DNA from: Mycobacterium sp.
GTDB taxonomy: Bacteria > Actinomycetota > Actinomycetes > Mycobacteriales > Mycobacteriaceae
Reading direction: 5' to 3'
Length of the DNA: 64,000 nt
Assembly: GCA_021732005.1 (NCBI GenBank)
Contig: JAKFVT010000024.1
Location: 1-64,000 of the forward strand
Within the stretch, counting starts at the first letter, position 1; each line of letters starts with the position of its first letter. Position numbers and translations under genes: made by a program. The notes below the pieces were generated by a model. It did no database searches. It was given only the letters and a program-made list of their open reading frames with translations, and was not told where the DNA came from. Positions 51,893 to 61,098 of the stretch are shown in pieces.

Positions 51893-53176
51893 ATGGCTGA
51901 GGTGTCGCCGACAGACTCGACGGGTGGTCCCGATGCCGCCATCCTCGCCGCGCTCCCCGCTGTCCGGGAATGGCAAGAAGACTTCTATCGCGATCTGCAC
52001 CAGCATCCAGAACTCTCCCACCAGGAATACCGGACCGCCGGCGTGGTTGCCGACAAGCTGCGCGAGTCGGGATACCAGGTGCATGAGGGGATTGGCGGCA
52101 CCGGTGTCGTCGGCATCATCAGGGCAGGCGCCGGCCCCACGGTCCTGATGCGCGCCGATATGGATGCCTTGCCCGTGGCGGAGGCAACCGGCCTGGCCTA
52201 CGCCAGCAAGGCGCGCGCCACTGATGCCGCCGGTGACGACGTTCCGGTCATGCACGCCTGCGGACACGACGTCCACGTCACCTGTCTGCTCGGCGCCTCC
52301 GCATTGCTCGCCCACGCAACCCACCGATGGCGCGGGACGGTCGTCGCTCTGTTCCAGCCGGCAGAAGAGGTCGGTGACGGCGCCCGCGGGATGGTCGAGG
52401 ATGGCCTGCGCGAGGCTATTCCGGCCGTCGACGTCGCCCTGGCGCAGCACGTGCTTCCCATACCGGCCGGCATGGTCGGAACGCACCGCGGTCCGTTCCT
52501 GGCAGCGGCCGACAGCATGCGCATCACGGTGTTCGGCCGCGGCGCGCACGGTTCGATGCCCCAGGCGGCGGTGGACCCGGTAGTCCTCGCGGCGATGATC
52601 GTGATCCGCTTGCAAACGATCGTTTCTCGTGAGGTTGCTCCTACCGACACCGTCGTCCTGACCGTCGGCAGCATTCGCGCCGGAACGAAGAGCAACGTGA
52701 TCGGCGATCACGCCGTCCTCGAACTCAATCTGCGCACCTATGACGAGTCGGTGCGCACCGCGGTACTCGACGCGATACGTCGCATCGTCGTGGCCGAGTG
52801 CCAGGCATCAGATTCGCCCAGAGACCCGGAATTCGAGCTCTACGACTCGTTTCCGCTTACCGTCAACGACGATGAGGTCACCGACCGCGTGAATGAAGCC
52901 TTCGCGCGGCACTTCGGCGAACGCCTCCACACCATGCCGCAGGGGTCAGCGAGTGAGGACTTCAGTGACATTCCCACCGCACTCGGTGTGCCATACACGT
53001 ATTGGGGCATCGGCGGAATCGACCAGCAGCAATACCGCAGGGCAGCTGACACCGGACGGGTCAGCCAGGACATTCCCGTCAACCACTCACCGGCCTTCGC
53101 TCCGGTCATCCAACCGACACTGGACACGGGCACCGAGGCGCTCGTCGTGGCGGCACTGGCGTGGCTGGCCCCGTGA
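51893..53176 (+). CDS. M20 family metallopeptidase/amidohydrolase (hippurate/IAA-amide hydrolase type)
   Basis: A 427-residue M20D enzyme. RDLHQHPELSHQEYRTA near residue 40, the metal ligands Asp in LMRADMDALP and His in HACGHDVH, Glu pair in FQPAEEVGDGA and the C-terminal EDFSD are all present. The family hydrolyses N-acyl amino acids or aminobenzoyl conjugates. ATG 51893 has a perfect AAGGAG 7 nt upstream; the in-frame extension to 51821 has no such signal. Convergent with the TRIC gene, only 3 nt apart. Confidence 0.88.
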   Translation: MAEVSPTDSTGGPDAAILAALPAVREWQEDFYRDLHQHPELSHQEYRTAGVVADKLRESGYQVHEGIGGTGVVGIIRAGAGPTVLMRADMDALPVAEATGLAYASKARATDAAGDDVPVMHACGHDVHVTCLLGASALLAHATHRWRGTVVALFQPAEEVGDGARGMVEDGLREAIPAVDVALAQHVLPIPAGMVGTHRGPFLAAADSMRITVFGRGAHGSMPQAAVDPVVLAAMIVIRLQTIVSREVAPTDTVVLTVGSIRAGTKSNVIGDHAVLELNLRTYDESVRTAVLDAIRRIVVAECQASDSPRDPEFELYDSFPLTVNDDEVTDRVNEAFARHFGERLHTMPQGSASEDFSDIPTALGVPYTYWGIGGIDQQQYRRAADTGRVSQDIPVNHSPAFAPVIQPTLDTGTEALVVAALAWLAP

Positions 53177-53179
53177 CCC

Positions 53180-53821
53180 TCACCGTTCGGCGTCGCGGTC
53201 AGTGCCGAGCGGGCCAGGCGCGTTGAGCCCGAACCGAACTCCCAGCATCCGTATGACGAAGCAGACCGCCGCGGCCGCCAGGGCGGCCCCGAGCCCGTAA
53301 TGATCCAGCCTGATGGCCGCGATCGTGATCGCCGCCGCCACCAGAGCCGGGATCGCATACAACTCGCTTCGCAGAACCGTGGGGATCCGCCCGATCAGGA
53401 CGTCGCGAATGGTGCCACCACCCACCGCAGTGGTCACACCCAGCAGCAACGCCGGGGCGATGCCCAGCCCGAAAGCCGCCGCCTTACTGGTTCCGATGAC
53501 CGCGAATGCACTCAGGCCCACCGCATCGAACACCGTGATCGCCCCCTCCAACCGACTCAGCAACTTGCTGAGCGCAAAGGCCAGCAGGCCACCGGCAATG
53601 GCGAGCGCAAAGTATCGCCAATCCCGAAAAGTGGCAGGTGGAATATCGCCGATGACGACGTCGCGGATGACGCCGCCGCCCAGAGCGGTCATCATGCCCA
53701 GCGTGACCACGCCGACGATATCGAGGCGCGCGGCACGCACCGCGGTCAAGGCGCCGTTGAGCGCGAAGACAAACGTGCCCGTCAGATCCAACGCAAGCCA
53801 CAACATCGGTGCAGGATTCAC
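53180..53821 (-). CDS. TRIC cation channel family protein (UPF0126)
   Basis: A 213-residue membrane protein with about six to seven helices arranged as two internal repeats. Each contains a glycine-rich G-G-G-x2-R-D motif: ALGGGVIRDVVIGDIPP near residue 46 and AVGGGTIRDVLIGRIPT near residue 131. Prokaryotic TRIC proteins form trimeric K+-selective channels. The start is GTG 53821 with GAGGA upstream. The copper chaperone gene lies upstream on the same strand. Confidence 0.88.
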   Translation of the reverse strand: MNPAPMLWLALDLTGTFVFALNGALTAVRAARLDIVGVVTLGMMTALGGGVIRDVVIGDIPPATFRDWRYFALAIAGGLLAFALSKLLSRLEGAITVFDAVGLSAFAVIGTSKAAAFGLGIAPALLLGVTTAVGGGTIRDVLIGRIPTVLRSELYAIPALVAAAITIAAIRLDHYGLGAALAAAAVCFVIRMLGVRFGLNAPGPLGTDRDAER

Positions 53822-53847
53822 TGAGTCATCCTCGGGCGCTGGTTGTC

Positions 53848-54063
53848 TCAGCCGACGACGGTGTAGTCGCCCTCGTCGGCCAGCGCGACACGCACCTGCT
53901 CGACGCTGACCTCACCATCGGCGTCGACCCGCACGATCGACGCACCGTCGGGGTCGAGGTCGATGTCGACGGAACTGACCGTCGGCAGCGCCGCCAGCGC
54001 AGCGGTGACCACCCGCACACAGCTCTGGCAGTGCAGGCCGGTGACGTTGAACGTGTGGGACAT
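53848..54063 (-). CDS. CopZ-like heavy-metal-associated (HMA) chaperone
   Basis: A 71-residue single HMA domain starting MSHTFNVTGLHCQSCVRVV, with the metal motif G-x2-C-x2-C at residues about 9-15. Such proteins carry Cu(I) to P-type ATPases. It starts 20 nt downstream of the stop of the copper ATPase gene on the same strand, so the two are probably one transcript. The much longer open frame upstream is a shadow of the ATPase gene. Confidence 0.88.
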   Translation of the reverse strand: MSHTFNVTGLHCQSCVRVVTAALAALPTVSSVDIDLDPDGASIVRVDADGEVSVEQVRVALADEGDYTVVG

Positions 54064-54083
54064 TGAGACCTGCCTTCCGGTGG

Positions 54084-56333
54084 CTATCGGGAGTCGAAGT
54101 TGCGCAGCCGCAGGCTGTTCGAGACGACGAAGAACGACGAGAACGCCATCGCCGCGCCGGCGATGAGCGGATTGAGGAATCCGGCGGCGGCGATCGGGAT
54201 GGCCGCCACGTTGTAGCCGAATGCCCAGAACAGGTTCGTCCGAATCGTGCGCATGCTCGCACGGGCCAGGTCGAGTGCCTGCGGGACGATGTCGAGATCG
54301 TCGCGCACCAGGATGATGTCGGCGGCGCCGATCGCCACGTCGGTGCCGCGCCCGATGGCCAGGCCCAGATCTGCCGATGCCAGCGCGGGTCCGTCGTTGA
54401 TGCCGTCGCCGACCATGGCGACCACCCGGCTGTTCTCGCGCAGTTGCTCGATGACGTCGACCTTGCCTTCGGGCAGCACGTCGGCGATAACTTCCTCGAT
54501 GCCGACCTGCGCGGCCACCGCACCCGCGGCGGCGGCGTTGTCGCCGGTGAGCAGCACTGTGCGCATCCCGCGGCGGTGCAGGGCGGCGACCGCGTCGGCG
54601 GCCGATTCCTTCACCGCGTCGGCCACCGCCACGGCGCCGCACACCTGTCCGTCGACGGCGACGAATACGACTGTCTCACCACGTGATTCACCGCGACGCC
54701 GCGCCGACTGCACCGACTCGGGAACATCCGCCTGGCCGGCGACCCACGACGGGCGGCCCACCGTCACGTGGTGCCCGGACACCGTTCCGGCGACCCCGCG
54801 GCCGGGGTGGGCACGGAAGTCCTCCACCGGCCTGCGCTCGTCGATGGCGGTCGTGATGGCCACCGCGACAGCATGTTCGGAGGCCACCTCGACGGCCGCG
54901 GCAAGCGCCAGGATCTCGTCGGATTGCGCGCCGTCGGTGACCGTCACCTCGGTGACCGCCAGATGACCGGTGGTCAGTGTTCCGGTCTTGTCGAACACCA
55001 CGGTGTCCACTGCACGGATGGCTTCGAGCGCACGGTAACCCTTGAGGAAGATGCCGAGCTGCGCGCCGCGTCCGGAGGCCACCATCATCGCGGTCGGGGT
55101 GGCCAGCCCCAGCGCGCAGGGGCACGCGATCACCAACACCGCCAGCGCCGCCGAGAACACCCGATCGGCGTCGGCCCCGGCCAGCCACCAGCCCGTCGCC
55201 GTCAGCGCCGCGATTCCGAACACCACCGGCACGAACACTCCGGCGATCCGGTCGGCCAGCCGTTGCGCATCGGCCTTCTGGGCCTGCGCTTCTTCGACCA
55301 GCCGGACCATCCCGGCGAACTGGGTGTCGGCGCCCACAGCAGCCGCCTCGACGATCAGCCGACCGTCGAGCACCACCGTTCCACCGACCACCGGGCCGCC
55401 GGGATGGGCACGCGAAGGCTTGGCTTCGCCCGTCATCGCGCTCATGTCGATGGCGGCGTCACCCTCTATCACCAACCCGTCGGCGGCGATCGTCTCGCCG
55501 GGGCGAACCACGAATTTCTGCTGCTCTTTGAGTTCGTCCGCCGGCAGCACCATTTCGCTGCCGTCGGCCAGCAGCACCGTCACGTTCTTGGCGCTCAGCG
55601 CAGCAAGGGCGCGCAACGCGCTGCCGGCCCGCGACTTCGCCCTCGCCTCGAAGTAGCGCCCGGCCAGGATGAAGACGGTGACGCCGGCGGCCACCTCCAG
55701 GTAGATCGAATCGCTGCTCAGCAGCGCTTGCCAGATGCCGTCACTGCGCCGGTCGCGATGCCCGATGAAGATCGTGTAGAGCGACCACAGTGTGGCCGCG
55801 GTGACCCCGACCGAGATCAGCGTCTCCATCGACGCGGTGCCGTGGCGGGCGTTGCGCAGGGCGACCCGGTGGAACGGCCAGGCCGCCCACGTGACGATCG
55901 GCGCCGCCAGCGCGGTGAGCAGCCAGCCCCAGCCGGCGAACCGGGTGCTGGGCACGACCGCGAACATCACCGACAGATCAGCCAGCGGCACGAACAGCAC
56001 GGCGGCGATCGCCAGCCGCCGCAGCAGGCTGCGGGCCAGCTTGTCGTCGGGGTCCACCGTCTCGGCGGCCGAGCCGGAGCGCGGGGCGGCGTCGTACCCG
56101 GCCTTGCGGATCACCTCGCACAGGTCCTCGACGGCCACCGATTCGGGGGCATCGACGCTGGCCACCCGGGTGGCGTAATTGACCGAGGCGCGCACGCCGT
56201 CGACCTTGTTGAGCTTGGTCTCGACCCGGGCCGCGCACGCCGCGCAGGACATCCCGGAGACGTCGAGTTCGACCCGGTGCGCGGCGCCGGACACGTTCGG
56301 AGCGGCCGCACCGCCCACGACCGATACCGTCAT
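54084..56333 (-). CDS. Copper-translocating P-type ATPase (CtpA/CtpB type)
   Basis: A 749-residue P1B ATPase with all key motifs in order: one N-terminal HMA domain ([15 protein letters not shown], residues about 28-42), the actuator TGE (MTGEAKPSR), the membrane CPC ion motif ([10 protein letters not shown]), the phosphorylated Asp in DKTGTLTTG, an HP-type region, and [10 protein letters not shown]. Eight membrane helices are expected. CPC with one HMA fits Cu(I) transport. It resembles mycobacterial CtpA/CtpB; direction and exact name cannot be read. ATG 56333 with AAGGAG upstream; divergent from the SigC gene. Confidence 0.9.
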   Translation of the reverse strand: MTVSVVGGAAAPNVSGAAHRVELDVSGMSCAACAARVETKLNKVDGVRASVNYATRVASVDAPESVAVEDLCEVIRKAGYDAAPRSGSAAETVDPDDKLARSLLRRLAIAAVLFVPLADLSVMFAVVPSTRFAGWGWLLTALAAPIVTWAAWPFHRVALRNARHGTASMETLISVGVTAATLWSLYTIFIGHRDRRSDGIWQALLSSDSIYLEVAAGVTVFILAGRYFEARAKSRAGSALRALAALSAKNVTVLLADGSEMVLPADELKEQQKFVVRPGETIAADGLVIEGDAAIDMSAMTGEAKPSRAHPGGPVVGGTVVLDGRLIVEAAAVGADTQFAGMVRLVEEAQAQKADAQRLADRIAGVFVPVVFGIAALTATGWWLAGADADRVFSAALAVLVIACPCALGLATPTAMMVASGRGAQLGIFLKGYRALEAIRAVDTVVFDKTGTLTTGHLAVTEVTVTDGAQSDEILALAAAVEVASEHAVAVAITTAIDERRPVEDFRAHPGRGVAGTVSGHHVTVGRPSWVAGQADVPESVQSARRRGESRGETVVFVAVDGQVCGAVAVADAVKESAADAVAALHRRGMRTVLLTGDNAAAAGAVAAQVGIEEVIADVLPEGKVDVIEQLRENSRVVAMVGDGINDGPALASADLGLAIGRGTDVAIGAADIILVRDDLDIVPQALDLARASMRTIRTNLFWAFGYNVAAIPIAAAGFLNPLIAGAAMAFSSFFVVSNSLRLRNFDSR

Positions 56334-56455
56334 CGCTCTCCTTGGCTGTGTTGCGGACCCGAGGGATGAGTCGGCTGCCGTGGCCGTCGGGTTCCCCGGC
56401 CTCCCAAAATACGCGCCGGCAACAGGCCGGGAATGTGCCGGTCATGGTGATCCCC

Positions 56456-56461
56456 TAGTCT
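56456..56461 (+). promoter_or_regulatory. Putative -10 box of the sigC gene
   Basis: TAGTCT, 8 nt before GTG 56470; supports that start and leaderless transcription. Confidence 0.45.
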
Positions 56462-56469
56462 CACTGAGC

Positions 56470-57021
56470 GTGGCCGAACGCGACGACGACCCCGTGACTA
56501 CGCTGGCCCTGGCCGCAGGCCGGGGCGATGCGGCCGCACTCGAGGCGTTCATCAAGGCCACCCAGCGCGATGTGTGGCGTGCGGTCGCCTTCCTCGGTGA
56601 TCCCGGTCACGCCGACGACCTGACGCAGGAGACGTTCCTGCGGGCGTTGGGCGCACTCCCCCGGTTCTCCGGTCGGTCCTCGGCCCGAACCTGGCTGCTG
56701 TCGATCGCCCGCCGCGTCGTCGTCGACCAGATCCGCCGCAATCAGGCACGACCGCGCACGACCTCCGCGATCGATCTGGAGCAGGTGCTCGACGCCCGGC
56801 GCAGCGCCGGCCGATTCGAGGACATCACCGAGATCAGGATGCTGCTCGACGGCTTGGACACCGACCGCCGCAACGCGCTGATGCTGACCCAGGTGCTGGG
56901 GTTGTCCTACGCCGAAGCCGCCGAGGTCTGCGGATGCCCGGTGGGCACCATCCGGTCCCGGGTGGCGCGAGCGCGCGAGGATCTCCTCAGCGCCGCCGGC
57001 CGCGACGATCAGGTCGGCTGA
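56470..57021 (+). CDS. sigC: ECF sigma factor SigC
   Basis: A 183-residue group IV sigma factor. Region 2 is in [20 protein letters not shown]...[18 protein letters not shown] (residues about 20-65). Region 4 is in [37 protein letters not shown] (about residues 135-172). The FIKATQ.DVWR and [25 protein letters not shown] stretches match M. tuberculosis SigC as I recall it. SigC there controls copper acquisition genes; here the gene is divergent from a copper ATPase and its chaperone. No SigC-type promoter could be confirmed in the gap. Confidence 0.85.
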   Translation: MAERDDDPVTTLALAAGRGDAAALEAFIKATQRDVWRAVAFLGDPGHADDLTQETFLRALGALPRFSGRSSARTWLLSIARRVVVDQIRRNQARPRTTSAIDLEQVLDARRSAGRFEDITEIRMLLDGLDTDRRNALMLTQVLGLSYAEAAEVCGCPVGTIRSRVARAREDLLSAAGRDDQVG

Positions 57022-57053
57022 GCGACTCGACGCCCGCGGCGATTGTTTGTCGC

Positions 57054-57081
57054 TGGACAATTGTTACCCCCTGGTTAGCAT
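57054..57081 (+). promoter_or_regulatory. Putative promoter of the cation exchanger gene
   Basis: TGGACA (57054-57059) and TAGCAT (57076-57081) are 16 nt apart, giving an expected start near 57088 and a short leader before ATG 57106. Good SigA-like match by eye. Confidence 0.5.
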
Positions 57082-57105
57082 GGCGCCGGGCGGGAACATA
57101 TCGCC

Positions 57106-58170
57106 ATGACGTCTTTGCCTTCGCCGGCGCTGGTGGCGATCTTCGTCGCCTGCGCCGCCGTGATCTGGTTCGCGGGAATCAAGTTGTCCCAGACGACCGA
57201 CGTGCTCTCCCAGCGGTGGCATCTGGGCGCGGCGCTCGGTGGGGTCATCCTGCTCGCGATTGCGACCAACCTGCCGGAGATCGCCATCACGGCCAGCGCC
57301 GCGCTGTCCCATCATGTCGATGTGGCGGTCGGCAACATCCTCGGTGGCATCGCGATCCAGACCGTCGTGCTGGCCATTCTCGACGCCGCCGGCACGCGGC
57401 CGCGTAAACCGTTGACCTACCTGGCCGCATCGCTGACCCTGGTGCTGGAAGCGGGTCTCGTGGTGGCGCTGTTGGTGATCGTGGTGATGTCCACGCAGCT
57501 GCCCAATTCGCTGATCGCCTGGCGGCTGACTCCCGGTGCGGTCCTGATCGTCGTCGTCTGGGCGATCGGTCTGTACCTGATCCGCCGCGCCGGGCGCGGA
57601 CTGCCGTGGCATCAAGCCGGTCACGCGCCGGACAGCCAGGACAAGCCGCCGGGTCACTCCAGCGCCGCCAACGAGAAAGCCGCCACGAAACGGGGTGTCA
57701 GCACCGGCCGGGCAGTCGCCGTGTTCGCCGTCGCGGCCGTCGCCACGCTGATCGCCGGTGTTCTGATCGAACGCAGCGGCGAGGAGGTGTTCGGCCGCTG
57801 GGGCATGTCGGGGGTGTTGTTCGGTGCCACCGTGCTGGCCGCCGCCACCTCGCTGCCCGAGCTGTCGACCGGCTTGGCGTCGACCCGGATGGGCGATTAC
57901 AAGCTGGCGATGAGCGACATCTTCGGCGGCAACGCTTTCCTGCCGGTGCTGTTCCTGCTCGCGACGCTGCTGTCCGGCGACGCGGTATTGCCGACCGCCC
58001 ACCACACCGACATCTACCTCACCGCCTTGGCCGGTCTGCTCACCGTGGTGTACATGGCAGGACTGATCTTTCGCCCACAGCGACAGTGGCTCCGGATGGG
58101 GCTGGACTCGATCGCCGTGACCGTGCTCTACATCGTCGGCGTTGTCGGCTTGGCATTCATCAGCGGGTGA
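57106..58170 (+). CDS. Sodium/calcium exchanger family protein (CaCA)
   Basis: A 354-residue membrane protein with about 10 helices in two halves. The alpha repeats are ATNLPEIAITASAALSHHVD...GNILGG (residues about 53-83) and AATSLPELSTGLASTRMGDY...SDIFGGN (about residues 246-280), the ion-binding signature of Ca2+/cation antiporters. The halves are joined by a hydrophilic His/Lys-rich loop. The ion exchanged is not certain. It follows sigC by 84 nt with its own promoter. Confidence 0.86.
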   Translation: MTSLPSPALVAIFVACAAVIWFAGIKLSQTTDVLSQRWHLGAALGGVILLAIATNLPEIAITASAALSHHVDVAVGNILGGIAIQTVVLAILDAAGTRPRKPLTYLAASLTLVLEAGLVVALLVIVVMSTQLPNSLIAWRLTPGAVLIVVVWAIGLYLIRRAGRGLPWHQAGHAPDSQDKPPGHSSAANEKAATKRGVSTGRAVAVFAVAAVATLIAGVLIERSGEEVFGRWGMSGVLFGATVLAAATSLPELSTGLASTRMGDYKLAMSDIFGGNAFLPVLFLLATLLSGDAVLPTAHHTDIYLTALAGLLTVVYMAGLIFRPQRQWLRMGLDSIAVTVLYIVGVVGLAFISG

Positions 58171-58242
58171 CTCTTTGCGCCTAAGCAACCATTGCTGACC
58201 CGCAATGGAATGTGTGCACGCCCCAGCGGGTACACAGCTGGC

Positions 58243-59301
58243 ATGCGTGCGTTGACAGTGCAGCCCGGCCGAGCCAACTCCCTTGCTATCGAGGACATCG
58301 ATGAACCCAAGGCTGGGCCAGGCGAATTGCTGGTCGCCGGCCTGGCGATCGGGATATGCGGAACCGACAGGGAGATCGCCGCCGGCGAGTACGGCTGGGC
58401 CCCACCCGAGCGCGATCGACTGGTGATCGGCCACGAGTCGTTGGGTCGGGTGATGACCGCGCCGCCCGGCAGCCATTTCGCCGAAGGTGATCTGGTGGTC
58501 GGCGTGGTTCGCCGACCCGATCCGGTGCCTTGCGGCGCCTGCGCACACGGCGAGTTCGACATGTGCCGCAACGGTCGCTACACCGAGCGCGGCATCAAAG
58601 AGATCGACGGGTACGGCAGTGAAATCTGGTGTGTTGAAGAAGATTATGCGGTCAAACTCGACGACGGACTTGCCGATGTCGGCATGCTGATAGAGCCGAC
58701 CACCGTCGTGGCCAAAGCCTGGGAGCAGGTGTACAGCATCGGGCGCCGGTCCTGGTTCGAGCCACGCACCGCACTCGTCACCGGCGCCGGACCGATCGGG
58801 CTTCTGGCCGCACTCCTCGGCGTCCAGCAGGGCCTCGACGTTCACGTGCTCGATCGCGTCACCGCCGGGCCCAAGCCTGACATCGCAAAAGCCCTCAACG
58901 CGACCTACCACCACGGCAGCGTCGAGGACGCCGTCGGCGCGATTCGCCCCGACATCGTGATCGAAGCCACCGGGGTCGGCTCGCTGGTATTCGACGCGAT
59001 GACCGTCACCGGGTCCTACGGCATCGTCGCGTTGACCGGGGTCTCCCCCAAGGGCCGCAGCCTCACCGTGGATGCCGGCGGACTCAACCGTGACATCGTT
59101 CTGCAGAACGACGCGGTGGTGGGTTCGGTGAACGCCAACCTGCGCCACTACCACCAGGCCGTCGAGTCGCTGGCCAAGGCCGATCCACAGTGGTTGTCCA
59201 GCTTGATAACCCGCCGGGTGCCGTTGCCTCAGGCGGCGCAGGCGTTCACCGCCGAACCCGACGATGTCAAAGTCGTCGTCACTCTTGATGGGTCGCCCTA
59301 G
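58243..59301 (+). CDS. Zinc-dependent glucose 1-dehydrogenase-like MDR protein
   Basis: A 352-residue medium-chain dehydrogenase. It has the catalytic zinc region GICGTDREI (Cys near residue 39) and GHESLGRV (His near residue 66), and a structural-zinc-like cluster CGACAHGEFDMC. The cofactor motif is TGAGPIGLLAA and the glucose-dehydrogenase-type IEPTTVVAKAWE stretch is present. It oxidises glucose (or another aldose) to the lactone. ATG 58243 follows a TACACA box after 6 nt. A GH15 hydrolase gene follows after 2 nt, so the two are one unit: glucan or trehalose to glucose to gluconate. Confidence 0.85.
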   Translation: MRALTVQPGRANSLAIEDIDEPKAGPGELLVAGLAIGICGTDREIAAGEYGWAPPERDRLVIGHESLGRVMTAPPGSHFAEGDLVVGVVRRPDPVPCGACAHGEFDMCRNGRYTERGIKEIDGYGSEIWCVEEDYAVKLDDGLADVGMLIEPTTVVAKAWEQVYSIGRRSWFEPRTALVTGAGPIGLLAALLGVQQGLDVHVLDRVTAGPKPDIAKALNATYHHGSVEDAVGAIRPDIVIEATGVGSLVFDAMTVTGSYGIVALTGVSPKGRSLTVDAGGLNRDIVLQNDAVVGSVNANLRHYHQAVESLAKADPQWLSSLITRRVPLPQAAQAFTAEPDDVKVVVTLDGSP

Positions 59302-59303
59302 CC

Positions 59304-61079
59304 ATGCCTCGCATCGAGGACTACGCACTGATCGGTGACTTGCACTCTGCCGCGCTGGTGTCGCGCGGTGGTGGCATCGACTGGCTGTGTCTGCCCCGGT
59401 TCGACTCTCCCGCCTGCTTCGCCGCACTGCTCGGCGGCGACCAGGCCGGCACCTGGCAGCTGGCTCCTTCCAGCGGCGGCCCGGCGACACGACGCCGCTA
59501 TCGCGAAGACTCTTTGATATTGGAAACCGAGTGGGATACCGCCGAGGGTTGCGTCCGAGTCATCGACACCATGCCGCCGCGAGGGAGAGCTCCCGACGTG
59601 GTACGCATCGTCGAGGGTGTGCGCGGCCGGGTGCGGATGCGAATGGTGCTGCGGCTGCGGTTCGACTACGGCCATGACATCCCCTGGGTCCGGCGTCAGG
59701 GCGAGGACCTGACCGCGATTGCGGGGCCCGATGCGGTCTGGCTCCGCACACCGGTGCCGCTGCACGGAGAGGACCTGACCACCGTCGCCGAATTCGAGGT
59801 CGATGCCGGCCAGCGAGTGCCGTTCGTGTTGACCTACGGAGCATCCTGGCAGGATCGGCCCGACCCCGTCGACCCGGAGAAGGCGCTCGATGACACCGAA
59901 ACGTTCTGGCGCGGATGGATGTCAGGATGCGACTACGACGGGCCGTGGAAGGACGAAGTACACCGCTCGCTGGTGGTGCTAAAGGCGCTGACCTACGCCC
60001 CCACCGGCGGTATCGTCGCGGCCGCCACCACATCGCTGCCCGAGCAGCTCGGCGGTCCGCGCAACTGGGACTATCGATATTGCTGGTTGCGCGACGCGAC
60101 GTTCACACTGCAGGCACTGCTTGGCACCGGCTTCGTCGCTGAGGCCAAAGCCTGGCGAGAATGGTTGGTGCGCGCGGTCGCCGGTGATCCGGCCGAACTG
60201 CAGATCATGTACGGGCTGGACGGCAAACGCCGGTTGCCGGAAGAAGAAGTGCCGTGGCTGGCGGGATATGAAGGGTCGAAGCCGGTGCGCGTCGGCAATG
60301 CGGCGGCCCAGCAGTTTCAGCTCGACGTCTGGGGTGAGGTGCTCGACGGGCTGCACCTTGCCCGCGAGTCCGGGATGGAACCCAACGACACCGCGTGGGA
60401 TGTCCAACGGGCACTATTGGACTACCTGGAAGGGCACTGGTGCGACCCAGACAAGAGTCTGTGGGAAATCCGCGGTCCGGCAAGGCAATTCGTGCATTCA
60501 AAGGTCATGGCCTGGGTGGGGGTGGACCGCGCGGTTCGCACCGTCGGCAATCATCACCTCGACGGCCCGCTGGACCATTGGCGTCAACTGCGCCGGCAGA
60601 TCCACGACGACGTGTGCACCAACGGGTACGACGCCGAACACAACACCTTCACCCAATCCTACGGTTCTGACCAGCTTGATGCGGCGTTGCTGTTGATTCC
60701 GCGGGTGGGATTTTTGCCCTATCGTGATCCCCGGGTGATCGGCACCATCGAGGCGATCCAAAACCGTTTGTGCAGAGATGGTTTCGTGCTGCGTTACCAG
60801 CCGCAGACAAGCGATGACGGGCTTCCCGGCGGAGAAGGCGTGTTCTTGGCGTGTAGCTTTTGGCTCGCTGACGCATTGGCCGGAGTAGGGCGAACCCAGG
60901 AAGCCACCGATCTGTTCAGGCGGCTCCTGCGCCTGCGCAACGACGTCGGCCTGCTCAGCGAGGAATACGACACCGAGAACGACCGTCAGGTCGGCAATAC
61001 CCCGCAAGCCTTCTCGATGGTGGGATTGATCAACACCGCACGGAATCTGTCAGGCAGCCGCACCACCACCGACGCCTGA
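59304..61079 (+). CDS. Glycoside hydrolase family 15 protein (trehalase/glucoamylase type)
   Basis: A 591-residue enzyme. The N-terminal beta-sandwich domain opens RIEDYALIGDLHSAALVSRGGGIDWLCLPRFDSP, typical of the actinobacterial GH15 group. The (alpha/alpha)6 barrel follows, with RNWDYRYCWLRDA, the first catalytic Glu in WEIRGP (about residue 395) and the second in LLSEEYD (about residue 553). Mycobacterial members were shown to be trehalases, so release of glucose from trehalose is likely. No signal peptide: cytosolic. Co-transcribed with the glucose dehydrogenase. Confidence 0.88.
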   Translation: MPRIEDYALIGDLHSAALVSRGGGIDWLCLPRFDSPACFAALLGGDQAGTWQLAPSSGGPATRRRYREDSLILETEWDTAEGCVRVIDTMPPRGRAPDVVRIVEGVRGRVRMRMVLRLRFDYGHDIPWVRRQGEDLTAIAGPDAVWLRTPVPLHGEDLTTVAEFEVDAGQRVPFVLTYGASWQDRPDPVDPEKALDDTETFWRGWMSGCDYDGPWKDEVHRSLVVLKALTYAPTGGIVAAATTSLPEQLGGPRNWDYRYCWLRDATFTLQALLGTGFVAEAKAWREWLVRAVAGDPAELQIMYGLDGKRRLPEEEVPWLAGYEGSKPVRVGNAAAQQFQLDVWGEVLDGLHLARESGMEPNDTAWDVQRALLDYLEGHWCDPDKSLWEIRGPARQFVHSKVMAWVGVDRAVRTVGNHHLDGPLDHWRQLRRQIHDDVCTNGYDAEHNTFTQSYGSDQLDAALLLIPRVGFLPYRDPRVIGTIEAIQNRLCRDGFVLRYQPQTSDDGLPGGEGVFLACSFWLADALAGVGRTQEATDLFRRLLRLRNDVGLLSEEYDTENDRQVGNTPQAFSMVGLINTARNLSGSRTTTDA

Positions 61080-61098
61080 GGTCACGACAAGACCTCAG
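61076..61098. terminator. 8-bp hairpin between convergent GH15 and methyltransferase genes
   Basis: CTGAGGTC (61076-61083) pairs with GACCTCAG (61091-61098) across a 7-nt loop, spanning both stop codons. It could act as a bidirectional terminator; no U-tract. Confidence 0.45.

Noticed and set aside
56334..56469. SigC-type promoter (GC-rich AAT -35, CGT -10) between sigC and the copper ATPase gene
   Set aside because: GGGAAT and CGTGGC occur but 34 nt apart, outside the expected 16-20 nt spacing; not reported as a feature.
57064..59490. 808-codon open frame on the minus strand
   Set aside because: It is antisense to the cation exchanger, glucose dehydrogenase and sigC-downstream genes, has highly biased Arg/Gly/Asp/Gln composition and no domain; typical high-GC shadow frame.
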